Assembly (NCBI RefSeq): GCF_900100485.1
Contig: NZ_FNDH01000004.1
Span: 91,869 to 155,868, forward strand
Source of the DNA: Nitrosomonas sp. Nm132
Lineage (GTDB): Bacteria > Pseudomonadota > Gammaproteobacteria > Burkholderiales > Nitrosomonadaceae
Length of the DNA: 64,000 bases
Direction of reading: 5' to 3'
This document shows, piece by piece, positions 39,275 to 47,278 of the stretch. The first letter of the stretch is position 1. The number at the start of each line of letters is the position of its first letter. A program made the position numbers and the translations under genes. The notes under the pieces were generated by a model. The model made no database searches and was not told the origin of the DNA. It was given only the letters and a program-made list of their open reading frames with translations.

Positions 39275-39994
39275 ATGAGTGAGCAACAGGCGATAACACG
39301 ACTTATCCTCTTACGCCATGGGCAGAGTGTCTGGAATAAGGATAAGCATTTTACCGGTTGGAGTGATGTGACGCTGAGCCCAAAAGGTGAACAGGAAGCG
39401 GAACGAACAGGCCGTTTGCTGAAGGAAGCGGGTTATACCTTTGATATCTGTTTTACTTCGGAGCTGCAGCGTGCGACGGATACCCTCAAGATTGTGCTGG
39501 CGACAATGGGGCTGGAGGGAATACCCATTCGACAAGACTGGCGACTGAACGAGCGTCATTATGGTGCGTTGGAGGGGTTGCGCCGCTGGCAGGCGGTCAG
39601 GCAATTTGGCATCTGGCCGGTACTGGGCACACAGGTTTGCTTTGCCGCCGCGCCGCCTTCCCTTGAGCTGAGTGATGCGCGTTTTCCCGGCAATCAGGCA
39701 CGCTATGCAGGGATCGATAAATCGCTGCTGCCCCTGGCAGAAAGCATAGAACAAACCGTGCAGCGCGTGTTGCCCCTCTGGCAACAAACGATTTTACCGG
39801 AGATTCAGCAAGGGAAACGGGTACTGATTGTTTCGCACAAGAATCTATTACGCGCCCTGATGATGCAACTCGCCAACCTCTCGCAAAGGCAAGTGATGAA
39901 GCTCTCTATCGCGACCGCCCAGCCGCTGTGTTTTGAGCTCGACAACAAGCTAAATCTGGTCAGGTACTATTATGTGCATCGAGAAAAAGGGTGA
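39275..39994 (+). CDS. gpmA: Phosphoglycerate mutase family protein (dPGM-type)
   Basis: The 239-residue protein carries the RHG signature LILLRHGQSVWNKDKHFTGWSDV (phosphohistidine His near residue 17), LNERHYGALEG and the second His in LIVSHKNLLRAL. These are the landmarks of cofactor-dependent phosphoglycerate mutase, which interconverts 3- and 2-phosphoglycerate. The central part (RRWQAVRQFGIWPVLG) differs from typical GpmA, where GLNK.ET.. is expected. It could therefore be a paralogue with another phospho-substrate. The last 23 bases overlap the next gene. Confidence 0.78.
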   Translation: MSEQQAITRLILLRHGQSVWNKDKHFTGWSDVTLSPKGEQEAERTGRLLKEAGYTFDICFTSELQRATDTLKIVLATMGLEGIPIRQDWRLNERHYGALEGLRRWQAVRQFGIWPVLGTQVCFAAAPPSLELSDARFPGNQARYAGIDKSLLPLAESIEQTVQRVLPLWQQTILPEIQQGKRVLIVSHKNLLRALMMQLANLSQRQVMKLSIATAQPLCFELDNKLNLVRYYYVHREKG

Positions 39995-40781
39995 ATCAAC
40001 TATCCCCAATTCAGATGCGCTCAATTGGATAATTGGTCCTGCAACGCAGTGCATTAGTTTAATCGCTGAGGAAACCAGGGTAGCGTCGTTGCTACAACGT
40101 GCCATAGCCGCGCTTGCACACCTAGATCCGCTGCTTGACATCGCACGTCAGCGTCTTAAGTCAGCTAACAAAGAAGTAGAGGTGATTGACAGGCTGATTT
40201 CTGAGCAGCGGAACGGTCTTGGCCGGTGGGCAAGCGAGTTAATAGAGGAAGATTTTGACTCAATCAACAGACATGGAATCATTGGAATATGGGTAGCTGT
40301 TGAAGTGGCGGTGGAGGACACAGCTGTTCTCATCCTCACTAAAGATACATCAGCCCTCCGATTGGTTGCCGATGCCGGCGTCAAATTGCCGCAGTCATTG
40401 GTATCGCCACTTACCGTGACAGATGCGCGCCGTGTGTATAAGCGTCTAGAAGCTCATACGCGCAGAGATCGTTCCGCTGCGGATGGCTATCGCCACCTGA
40501 TGTCAACTCTTTGTATTTCATTCACTCTATCTCCTGAGATCAGTAACTCACTTGCTGAACTTAACTACATACGCAACTGCCTTCTGCATCGAGGAGGTAT
40601 CGCAGATGAACGTGCGAGTGTTGAGGCTCCGGGCCTTTCGTTCCAACTTGGAGAACCCATCAAAATACCAAGTAAGCGGTATCTTCACTATTTCGATGCG
40701 GTAGGGAAGTTTGCTCTGGCGCTTCTTGCGGGTGTTCTCAGCAGCCGCTATGTTCAAACAAGAGATCACGGCGTTCGCTAG
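39972..40781 (+). CDS. HEPN-motif protein, unknown function
   Basis: This 269-residue mainly helical protein is not one I recognise as a whole. Near the C-terminus it has LNYIRNCLLHRGGIADE, where RNCLLH is the Rx4H motif of HEPN ribonucleases, with the helix-turn context expected for that fold. Other parts include HLDPLLDIARQRL, VIDRLISEQRNGLGRWASEL and a late YFDAVGKFALALLAGVLSSR. HEPN domains occur in toxins and abortive-infection proteins that cut RNA. The start overlaps the gpmA stop by 23 bases, so its translation may be coupled. No partner antitoxin is evident. The accessory island begins just beyond it. Confidence 0.6.
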   Translation: MCIEKKGESTIPNSDALNWIIGPATQCISLIAEETRVASLLQRAIAALAHLDPLLDIARQRLKSANKEVEVIDRLISEQRNGLGRWASELIEEDFDSINRHGIIGIWVAVEVAVEDTAVLILTKDTSALRLVADAGVKLPQSLVSPLTVTDARRVYKRLEAHTRRDRSAADGYRHLMSTLCISFTLSPEISNSLAELNYIRNCLLHRGGIADERASVEAPGLSFQLGEPIKIPSKRYLHYFDAVGKFALALLAGVLSSRYVQTRDHGVR

Positions 40782-40818
40782 TCTGTCGTTCGAACAGCTT
40801 CATAAAAAGCAAGTGATA

Positions 40819-40850
40819 GGGCGCAATCATTATTGCGCCGAATGAGAAAT
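40819..40850 (+). repeat. 32 bp direct repeat, left copy
   Basis: GGGCGCAATCATTATTGCGC (first 20 bases) forms a small hairpin and is followed by CGAATGAGAAAT. It matches 45592-45623 at 29 of 32 positions in the same orientation. The two copies bracket the cassette array and phage relic. Confidence 0.7.
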
Positions 40851-41279
40851 CAAAGCCGCCATTCAAGATGGCGGCCCGTATCTTGCTACGGGCATTAACT
40901 AACGCTTATTAACGATTAATGTATAAGCAAATCAAGAATCAAAGGAATCTTTGAGCGTCGATATCATTCAGCACTTGCAATTCAAGACGGTATCTGACCC
41001 CATTGTTCTCTTTCATCCGTTTCATCTGGCACGGCGTTGGCGTAGAGCAATTCGAGCTCTTTAGGCTTAGTAATCATCTCATCAGCAATGAAATTGAGTA
41101 CATGGAATAGCCTTATTCCAATTACAGATAGAAACAGTAATTATGAAGCAGCATAACACTCTGTAATATAATCATATTATTGATATTATTATTTTCATTT
41201 CTATCGGGAGTTGGAATTAGAGCAATATCCCGTCCATCATCAAGGACTATTTGACCAGGGTGCACAGCATTATTGATTA
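40851..41279. other. Gap without a convincing gene
   Basis: The stretch is AT-rich to the right. A short minus-strand reading near 40990-41115 gives ADEMITKPKELELLYANAVP and then a stop; it faintly resembles the tail of a PrlF-type antitoxin, but is too short to call. No attC-like site is clear here. Confidence 0.4.
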
Positions 41280-42182
41280 TTACTCGAGCAAAGCGAACAG
41301 GTGCTCTGTGCTTTCGTTGGGCGCCCACTCTACATTTTTCTCTTTAAGCGAGGACAACAGCTTGCTAATGGAGCGAATTTTGTACAGCAAGTCCCTTAAA
41401 ATCCTTGCCATTTCAATATGATGCTGATTGAAAATCTCGTAGTCTATAACCACCTGGTTATAATAGCTAAATCTTTCATCCCAGTGCCGATTACGCTTGG
41501 AGTTTTTTATAACGCTTAGTAAAAACTGATCTTCTGACTTTCCTGGATGAATCAGTTCCAAATAGGTTTGAAGATCTCCATTCGACTCAAATGCAAGATA
41601 CTTGAAGAATGATTCTCCGTCTCGCCCCGACTGAATAACCTCGGAGAATAATTCGAATAGCAGTTCTTCTAAAAAGTCACTATAGGCGCGAAGCACGTTG
41701 TCACGTCTGAATGATTCAATTTCAAGAGAGGCTTTTGAATGTATAAAACATAGCAATACATCAATGTACATGTCGCAGTCTTCTTTCAATCCATCAATGA
41801 TTAACTTCTGATCATTTTGAGAGGCATAGAAGCATTTCTTTTTCTCTCGAAGTCTAATCTGGAGCTCGTTAATCAATTCATTTGACGCACAAGAAAGCTG
41901 TTCGCTTCTCGACAGCTTGATGGATTCCTTTGTGTACGTCTTGGCATCTTGCCAATAATTATAGATGGAGTTGTACTTGTTTCTTGTTTTCTCATCATTT
42001 TGCTTGCAATGTAGATTGTGCAATTTCTCAATGACAGGAGCGAAATCCACTAGAGCAGGGTTTCGATTATCATGCTCCAATATGAGTTCAAAGAACTCAG
42101 GAATTTTTAGCCCCTCTGATAAGTAACCAATCTGTCCATTTGATCTTCTTAAACCAATAAATAATTCCGTATTTTTTCTCAT
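41280..42182 (-). CDS. Hypothetical helical protein (cassette gene)
   Basis: The 300-residue protein is mostly charged helix with several Lys/Glu-rich stretches (ELQIRLREKKKCFYASQND, MARILRDLLYKIRSISKLLSSL). The first lines (ELFIGLRRSNGQIGYLSEG) look like a beta-hairpin. I recognise no family and assign no function. It is AT-rich relative to the core genes. It lies downstream of an attC-like site on the minus strand (42221-42298), so it is the last visible cassette of this array, though no attC is clear at its own 3' side. Confidence 0.7.
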   Translation of the reverse strand: MRKNTELFIGLRRSNGQIGYLSEGLKIPEFFELILEHDNRNPALVDFAPVIEKLHNLHCKQNDEKTRNKYNSIYNYWQDAKTYTKESIKLSRSEQLSCASNELINELQIRLREKKKCFYASQNDQKLIIDGLKEDCDMYIDVLLCFIHSKASLEIESFRRDNVLRAYSDFLEELLFELFSEVIQSGRDGESFFKYLAFESNGDLQTYLELIHPGKSEDQFLLSVIKNSKRNRHWDERFSYYNQVVIDYEIFNQHHIEMARILRDLLYKIRSISKLLSSLKEKNVEWAPNESTEHLFALLE

Positions 42183-42220
42183 TTTTATATTGAACCCTTT
42201 GCAAGTTCGAATTTGTAACC

Positions 42221-42298
42221 ATGTAACGTAAAGCTAACCGACGCCCGAAAGCCAGCAAAGCTGGCTTTCGGGCGTCCAGGTTGAGCGCCTTGTTGGGC
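42221..42298 (-). other. attC-like recombination site
   Basis: On the minus strand the site begins GCCCAAC and ends GTTACAT (a poor match to GTTRRRY). Between them is a nearly perfect stem: GACGCCCGAAAGCCAGC and its complement around a TTT loop, with AACC..GGTT outside it and unpaired bases in one arm. These are the marks of an integron attC hairpin. It separates the 240-residue and 300-residue genes. Confidence 0.65.
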
Positions 42299-42304
42299 AT
42301 GTGG

Positions 42305-43027
42305 TCACCACGCTTTGAAATCAGGGACTTTGAGATCATCACGATCGCCGACGTGCGCAATGTCAGAGATCAGTGCCTCGTAATCACCTTTCGACGCGAC
42401 CCGCGCAAAACGAGACTTAAATGCCGCTAGTTCTTTGTCGGTAGCCATGGGCGTGACGATGGATATGGATTGTTCGTAATGAACGATCGCAGAGTTGATG
42501 TATCGGTCTTTAGCATTTCCAATGATCATCCATGCGAAGAAGGCAATGCCGAGTGCAAATAGGAGATATACTGCCTTTTGCATCAATTGGACTTTAGGTA
42601 CCAATTCTGAAGTACTTGTGCGCAGATTAGAAATGCGCACCTGTAAATCTGCCTTGGGCTCACTTGGAGCCGCACGACCTTCGACGATTGCTTCAAGATT
42701 ATCTAGGTCTTGATTCGCAGTTACGATGCGAGATGCCATGTCCTTTGTTTTTCGCGTAAGAAGGAAGAGACCGAAGACCACTCCATATCCAACCCAATAG
42801 TAAAGTGCATTTGCCAGAGAAAGGCTTGACTCTTCGTGGAAGCCTTTTGCAATCTCGCGATAAAGGTCGTCTTTGAATGCGTGAACCCCCAAGGTGGCAA
42901 TGTTCAATATTCCAGCCAGGCTCCAAGTGAACACAGGTTTAAGCACATACTCCCACACGCCATTCCCTAGACCACCAACGAGCAAGGCCAGAATCACACC
43001 AAAAATTGCTTTTTTGTTGAAGGTCAC
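42305..43027 (-). CDS. Hypothetical membrane protein (cassette gene)
   Basis: The 240-residue protein has three or four hydrophobic stretches: FGVILALLVGGLGNGVWEYV at the N-terminus, NALYYWVGYGVVFGLFLL near 75-92, and AVYLLFALGIAFFAWMIIG near 147-165. A polar helical middle (MASRIVTANQDLDNLEAI) and a C-terminal soluble domain (about 170-240) complete it. I do not recognise the family. The stop lies six bases before an attC-like site, as usual for cassette genes. An inner-membrane location with the soluble domains on one face is likely. The role is unknown. Confidence 0.7.
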   Translation of the reverse strand: MTFNKKAIFGVILALLVGGLGNGVWEYVLKPVFTWSLAGILNIATLGVHAFKDDLYREIAKGFHEESSLSLANALYYWVGYGVVFGLFLLTRKTKDMASRIVTANQDLDNLEAIVEGRAAPSEPKADLQVRISNLRTSTSELVPKVQLMQKAVYLLFALGIAFFAWMIIGNAKDRYINSAIVHYEQSISIVTPMATDKELAAFKSRFARVASKGDYEALISDIAHVGDRDDLKVPDFKAW

Positions 43028-43043
43028 GATGCCCTTTCCTTAT

Positions 43044-43101
43044 GCACAACGCTACCCATCAGGCGCGCGGCCAGCGCGTCGGCTGAATGGGTTTGTTAGG
43101 C
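43044..43101 (-). other. attC-like recombination site
   Basis: On the minus strand this 58-base site runs from GCCTAAC (perfect RYYYAAC) to GTTGTGC. The arms ACCCATTCA/TGATGGGT and a GC-rich inner part GCGCTGGCCGCGC give a short hairpin. It is at the small end of known attC sizes. The preceding protease gene ends inside it. Confidence 0.6.
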
Positions 43102-44042
43102 ATTGCCGCTTGTTGTTGCTGAATTTCAACGTCTAAGAACCAGCCTTTGTCTATATGATTTTCGATAAACTTAACTACTGGGGTTACATCTAATGTGACC
43201 GCAGAAGCATGGAAAACCGAAAGTACTTTGTCCTGTAAATCTTGATCGTCTTCTAGAGCTTTAACTATAAGACCCTTGCTATCAGCCAAAGTAATACCGA
43301 TTGGTCGGCCATGTGTTTTATGTTCACTTGCGCTACCCAGCCACTCTGCTATTTCTTTCCCTTTCTTCTCAGCTGTGCCTTTGAACATGTATTTGTCCAG
43401 CCACTCAGCGACTTTTGTTTTTGAATTGGCTATTGTGTTATTGCATATATTTAGTATTCCAGGTGGCAGGCTGTTTATACGAGTTATCCAAAGAGGTGCC
43501 GTTCTTGGATCTTCTAATATAGATGACTTGGCTTTTTCAAAATCATCAAGAATAGACTGTGCTGGTGCTGTGAATTGGCCATGAGGCCCAGGTAATGTAA
43601 TCTGTGGATCAATAGGACCAATTGCGCTTTGCTTGCCCATTACAATTTCGTCACATGCACAAGAAATCATTGTGGCTGCTGACATCGCATTCTGTGGAAT
43701 AATTGCCCGGATGTGGTCATATTTAGATCTCAAATATTGCACTATTTGATCGGCAGCTTCCAAGGAACCACCGGGACTATGAATGATGAGATCAAGCTCT
43801 TTTCTTTTCAATCCGTTGAGCGCTGCCATAAACCCTTGGATATCCTCAACGGTTATTGATTGCAGTGTAGGAGGAAGCATCGAAGATTTTATAGACGTGA
43901 ACCCCGACATATAAATTATTGTGTCTCGACCGGTGTATTCCGCCAAATCATGAAGGAACCTCCTTCTGATAGTGTCTTGAGCGGAGTTTCTGGTGGATTC
44001 TATTTCTTGTTGTATTTCAGCTCTTGCTGGCATATTCGTCAC
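43059..44042 (-). CDS. SDH_sah-type serine protease (ClpP-like), cassette gene
   Basis: The 327-residue protein resembles the serine dehydrogenase proteinase family, a ClpP/SppA-like fold: LDLIIHSPGGSLEAADQIVQYL (oxyanion region, shown as IIHSPGGSLEAADQIV near 85-100), then RAIIPQNAMSAATMISCACDEIVMG with the Ser nucleophile in the MSAATM block, and QSAIGPIDPQ. Unlike SppA there is no signal peptide or membrane segment. Its last 14 residues (PNKPIQPTRWPRA after AAM) are encoded within the attC-like site. It follows the 62-residue gene with a four-base overlap, so the two form a two-gene cassette. Confidence 0.8.
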   Translation of the reverse strand: MTNMPARAEIQQEIESTRNSAQDTIRRRFLHDLAEYTGRDTIIYMSGFTSIKSSMLPPTLQSITVEDIQGFMAALNGLKRKELDLIIHSPGGSLEAADQIVQYLRSKYDHIRAIIPQNAMSAATMISCACDEIVMGKQSAIGPIDPQITLPGPHGQFTAPAQSILDDFEKAKSSILEDPRTAPLWITRINSLPPGILNICNNTIANSKTKVAEWLDKYMFKGTAEKKGKEIAEWLGSASEHKTHGRPIGITLADSKGLIVKALEDDQDLQDKVLSVFHASAVTLDVTPVVKFIENHIDKGWFLDVEIQQQQAAMPNKPIQPTRWPRA

Positions 44043-44227
44043 TCCCTGACGTGACTAGAGACAAGAAATTCTTGGTGAATAAGAGAAATTGACTCATTGG
44101 CTATGCGTATTCCTTCTAAAACACTTTCTTCGGTGGTGGACTCTATGAATCTTTTTAGGAGCACTCTTTGCTCCTCAATGTCCACTTTCGACAGAGCATC
44201 TCTTAATTCATCTATATTGTTCGCCAT
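44039..44227 (-). CDS. Small acidic helical protein, partner of the protease
   Basis: The 62-residue protein (ANNIDELRDALSKVDIEEQR, ESTTEESVLEGIRIANESIS) is predicted to be helical and acidic and has no signal. A strong ribosome binding site (GGAGGGG) lies five bases before the ATG. The stop overlaps the start of the SDH_sah-type protease by four bases. It could be an adaptor, inhibitor or antitoxin-like partner of the protease, but I have no family match. Confidence 0.65.
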   Translation of the reverse strand: MANNIDELRDALSKVDIEEQRVLLKRFIESTTEESVLEGIRIANESISLIHQEFLVSSHVRE

Positions 44228-44254
44228 AACCCCTCCAGTTGATTATTTTTTTAT

Positions 44255-44261
44255 GCCTAAC
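44255..44261 (-). other. Cassette insertion core site GTTAGGC
   Basis: On the minus strand GTTAGGC matches the GTTRRRY core at which integron cassettes are joined. It lies 28 bases before the first gene of the array, where the boundary of the first cassette is expected. A full attC or attI upstream of it is not clear. Confidence 0.5.
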
Positions 44262-44428
44262 AAGTAATTATATAGTTTCCGTATATCTTCCATACTTTTG
44301 ATATTAACGACAACAAGACTGTAAAGTTTATTAGGTTTGCTAACTGTATATCACCCCAAATGGAACGATATGCAGCTACAGTTCTGGAGAAGATTATGGC
44401 AGCACTAGCTGCCCCATCTCTTTATGCT

Positions 44429-44472
44429 TCTCGTTTGACTGACTTATCGATCTCGTTTGACTGACTTATCGA
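44429..44472. repeat. Perfect 22 bp tandem duplication
   Basis: The unit starts TCTCGTTTGACTGAC and ends TTATCGA and occurs twice with no gap. It lies in the otherwise featureless gap between the cassette array and the phage relic (44262-44564). Confidence 0.85.
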
Positions 44473-44564
44473 TCAGGTGCTAATCTGATTCCAGTTAACT
44501 CTCTGTTCTAAGGAGGAAACACTACCTCCTTAATCCCTCCCGATGCTGCCGGTACCATGGCGGC

Positions 44565-45570
44565 ATGAATCGAAAATACTCTCAATCATTTAATCCCACT
44601 CACGGCATCGCTGCGTGCGCTATATCGGTCACCGCCGCGAATGAAATCCAGCTATTCCCTGCCGAGCAATTCCGCGCGACCACGGCCGTCCACATGATGT
44701 GCCGCATTGGTTTATCGACGCCGCCCTGGCAACGCAAATCATCGCTGAGTTTGAAGCACGCTCAAACCGTACCGTGGTGGACTATGAACACCAAACCCTG
44801 CTTGCCGCCCAAAACGGCCAATCCGCTCCGGCTGCGGGATGGTTCGGCAGGCTGGCGTGGCGTGAATCCGGCCTCTATGCCATCGATATGGAATGGACGG
44901 AACGCGCCACCCAAATGATCGAAGGCGGCGAGTACAAATACATCTCCCCTGTTTTTGCTTATCACAAGAAGACCGGGAAGGTTTTGCGGCTGCGGCATGC
45001 CGCGCTGACCAACAACCCGGCGCTCGATGGCATGGATGCCGTTGCCGCTTCCCAATATCAACTTCTTAACATGGAGAAATTATCTATGAACGAATTGCTT
45101 GAGCAATTGCGCTGGCTGCTCAACATGCCGGTGACGGTCGATGAAGTGGTCACCGAGCTGCAGAAAGCCATCGACCAGTTGAAAGGCAGCAATCCTGCGA
45201 TTGCCACCAAGGCTGATTTTAATCTGGTCGCGCGGGTGCAAAGCCTCAACAGTGAAATTGCCTCCCTCAAAGCGGCAGCCAGTCACCCCGATCCAGCCAA
45301 ATTTGTGCCAGTCGCCACCATGAAAGCCTTGCAGATTGAGGTTGCCAGCCTGCGCGCGGAAAAGATCGAGCGTGCAAGCTGGGATGCGAAAACCTGGAAT
45401 CGCTCAAGCAGTACCTGGCTTCAGTCCAGCCGATCACCGCCCTGACCCAAACCCAGACCGGCGGGAAACCCCCGGAAGGAAACAATAACGAAGCGTTAAC
45501 GGAAGAACAGCTCGCGCTCTGTCGGGTGATGAACATCGATCCGGAAGATTTCAAGAAAAACAGGCCGTAG
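44565..45570 (+). pseudogene. Mu-like phage protease/scaffold gene I, frameshifted
   Basis: Three frames together rebuild one Mu gpI-like protein. Frame one gives HGIAACAISVTAANEIQLFP and AEQFRA. After a shift near 44680 frame two gives GRPHDVPHWFIDAALATQII, VDYEHQTLLAAQNGQSAPAA, GWFGRLAW, EGGEYKYISPVFAYHKKTGK and LTNNPALDGMDAVAAS. After a second shift near 45390 frame three gives LKQYLASVQPITALTQTQTG and EEQLALCRVMNIDPEDFKKN before TAG at 45568. In Mu this protein is the head protease with the scaffold at its C-terminus. No other phage gene is present, so it is an isolated, dead remnant. Confidence 0.8.
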
Positions 45571-45623
45571 GGGTGAATTTCGTATTCACCCGGGCACAAT
45601 CGTTATTGCGCCGAATGAAAAAT
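45571..45623 (+). repeat. Hairpin plus right copy of the 32 bp direct repeat
   Basis: GGGTGAAT (45571-45578) and ATTCACCC (45584-45591) form a stem directly after the phage relic stop. It is followed by the second copy of the 32 bp repeat (45592-45623, GGGCACAATCGTTATTGCGC then CGAATGAAAAAT). Together they look like a boundary of the island. From 45624 to 45800 there is no gene. Confidence 0.65.
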
Positions 45624-45800
45624 ACCAGTGCAATGCGCTTCGTTTATTTTGGCACTCTACGGCAATAGAATTACGCACTAAGAGAAGCAATAGGAATCCC
45701 ACAGGATCAACCCTTATTCCCTTTTTTGATTCTGACTAAAATTTTTTACTGATAGGCTCGTGTGAAATATCGTCCTATTTTGCCGGTTGAATTTAGAATA

Positions 45801-47069
45801 TCATTCAGCATAACCCGGCCCCCGGCCACGTGAATCACGTGCAAAAAAGCTGATCTTGCCCATGGGCACCACCACGGTTCCGCCGGATGTGACAACGTAC
45901 TTCTGGCGATCCGCTTCACGATCATAGCCAAGTTGTGTGTTGGCTTCGATGGTGTTATGACGGTCGACGATGACACGCCGCAGCCGGGCATGGCGTCCTA
46001 TCCGGACATAGTCCATGATGATGCAATCCTCCAGTTCCGCACCCTCTTCCACCACGGCTTCGCGGCGTACGATACAATTACGGATGCGCGTGTTTTTGTG
46101 GACGATGCAGGCTGCCCCAAACAAGCTATTTTCAATCTCACCGCCCAGAATCCTTGCCACCGGTCCTTGATAATTACTGGAAAAGATGGGCCATTGCGGA
46201 TTAAATGCATCGAAACGGGGATGTTCTCCCATTACATCCTTATGCGCGTCAAAATAAGCGTCAATAGTCCCGACATCACGCCAGTAACCCACTTCCTCGT
46301 GAGGCTTGATACCGGGTATTTCATTACTGGAAAAGTCATACGCATATAAACGCCGGCTGGTCATCAAACGCGGTAACACATGGTTGCCGAAATCGGTCTC
46401 GCCAAGGCGGTGGGCTTCGCGTAATGCTTCTACCAACACTCCGGTATTGAATAAATAATTTCCCATGGAGGCATAGGCCCGGCCGGGATCAGAGGGCATA
46501 GGTTTGGGCAGCTGGGGTTTTTCTTGAAACGCGTTTACTTTTCCATCCGTTTCCGTGCCAATAATGCCGAAGCTCGAGGCCTGCTCCAAGGGTACCGGTA
46601 AGGCCGCGATAGTGACATCAGCGTGATGTTCTTTATGGAACCATACCATCTGGTTGATATCCATCCGATAGATGTGATCAGCGCCAAACACGGCGACAAT
46701 ATCGGGTTGATGGAGTTCGATGAGCCTGAGGCTCTGATAAACAGCGTCCGCGGTACCTTTAAATTGCAGGGTTTCCGTGTGCATTTCCGGTGGCACCACC
46801 GTGACAAACTGGCTCGGAAGCAAGGGAGAAATCACCCAGGCCTTGCGGATGTGTTCAATGAGTTCTTGTGATTTGTACTGGACTAAAAGGTAAACAGAAT
46901 TTATTCCTGAATTGATCAGGTTGCTTAAAACGAAATCCACAATCCGATAGCGCGCACCAAACGGGACAGCAGGTTTGCAACGGTCCGCCGAGAGTGGGTT
47001 CAAACGTTTACCTTCGCCTCCCGCCATCACAAACGCAATGATTTTATCCGGATGTCTTCTGTCCTTCAT
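45801..47069 (-). CDS. glgC: Glucose-1-phosphate adenylyltransferase
   Basis: GlgC makes ADP-glucose from glucose 1-phosphate and ATP, the committed step of glycogen synthesis. The 422-residue protein has FVMAGGEGKRLNPLSADRCKPAVPFGARYRIVDF at the N-terminus (shown as MAGGEGKRLNPL and CKPAVPFG), DHIYRMD and the C-terminal beta-helix with hexapeptide turns. FQEKPQLP with a Lys, and the EVGYWRDVGTIDAY motif near 285, are also as expected. The N-terminal segment ahead of the GGEGKRL loop is short. No glgA or glgB is in the window. Some ammonia oxidisers keep this enzyme for glycogen or sucrose-linked storage. Confidence 0.95.
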   Translation of the reverse strand: MKDRRHPDKIIAFVMAGGEGKRLNPLSADRCKPAVPFGARYRIVDFVLSNLINSGINSVYLLVQYKSQELIEHIRKAWVISPLLPSQFVTVVPPEMHTETLQFKGTADAVYQSLRLIELHQPDIVAVFGADHIYRMDINQMVWFHKEHHADVTIAALPVPLEQASSFGIIGTETDGKVNAFQEKPQLPKPMPSDPGRAYASMGNYLFNTGVLVEALREAHRLGETDFGNHVLPRLMTSRRLYAYDFSSNEIPGIKPHEEVGYWRDVGTIDAYFDAHKDVMGEHPRFDAFNPQWPIFSSNYQGPVARILGGEIENSLFGAACIVHKNTRIRNCIVRREAVVEEGAELEDCIIMDYVRIGRHARLRRVIVDRHNTIEANTQLGYDREADRQKYVVTSGGTVVVPMGKISFFARDSRGRGPGYAE

Positions 47070-47278
47070 TTTCTTCTCCCTGCGATGACGTTTCTTTGAG
47101 ATTATTATCCTATAAAAATATTAGCCTATATGTGAGCTAAAGCGCACTTTAATTTCATATAGGGTCATACTTGATTAATGCGTTCCGCGAAGTCGCTGCA
47201 GAATCGCTTGCCGATCCCCCTTTCTCCCGTCATCATGGGACAAGCTCAAAGTTTGGTCAAACAAAAGGTAAGATTGCA

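Noticed and set aside
39275..39994. Split or frameshifted phosphoglycerate mutase
   Set aside because: The middle differs from GpmA, but the frame is open and both histidine motifs are present, so I keep it as intact.
40985..41115. Minus-strand reading resembling the tail of a PrlF-type antitoxin
   Set aside because: It is about 35 residues with no start, no ribosome binding site and no toxin gene beside it.
42097..42360. Minus-strand 87-residue reading frame across the attC-like site (MPNKALNLDARKPALL...)
   Set aside because: Such frames commonly arise from attC sequence itself; no ribosome binding site suggests a gene.
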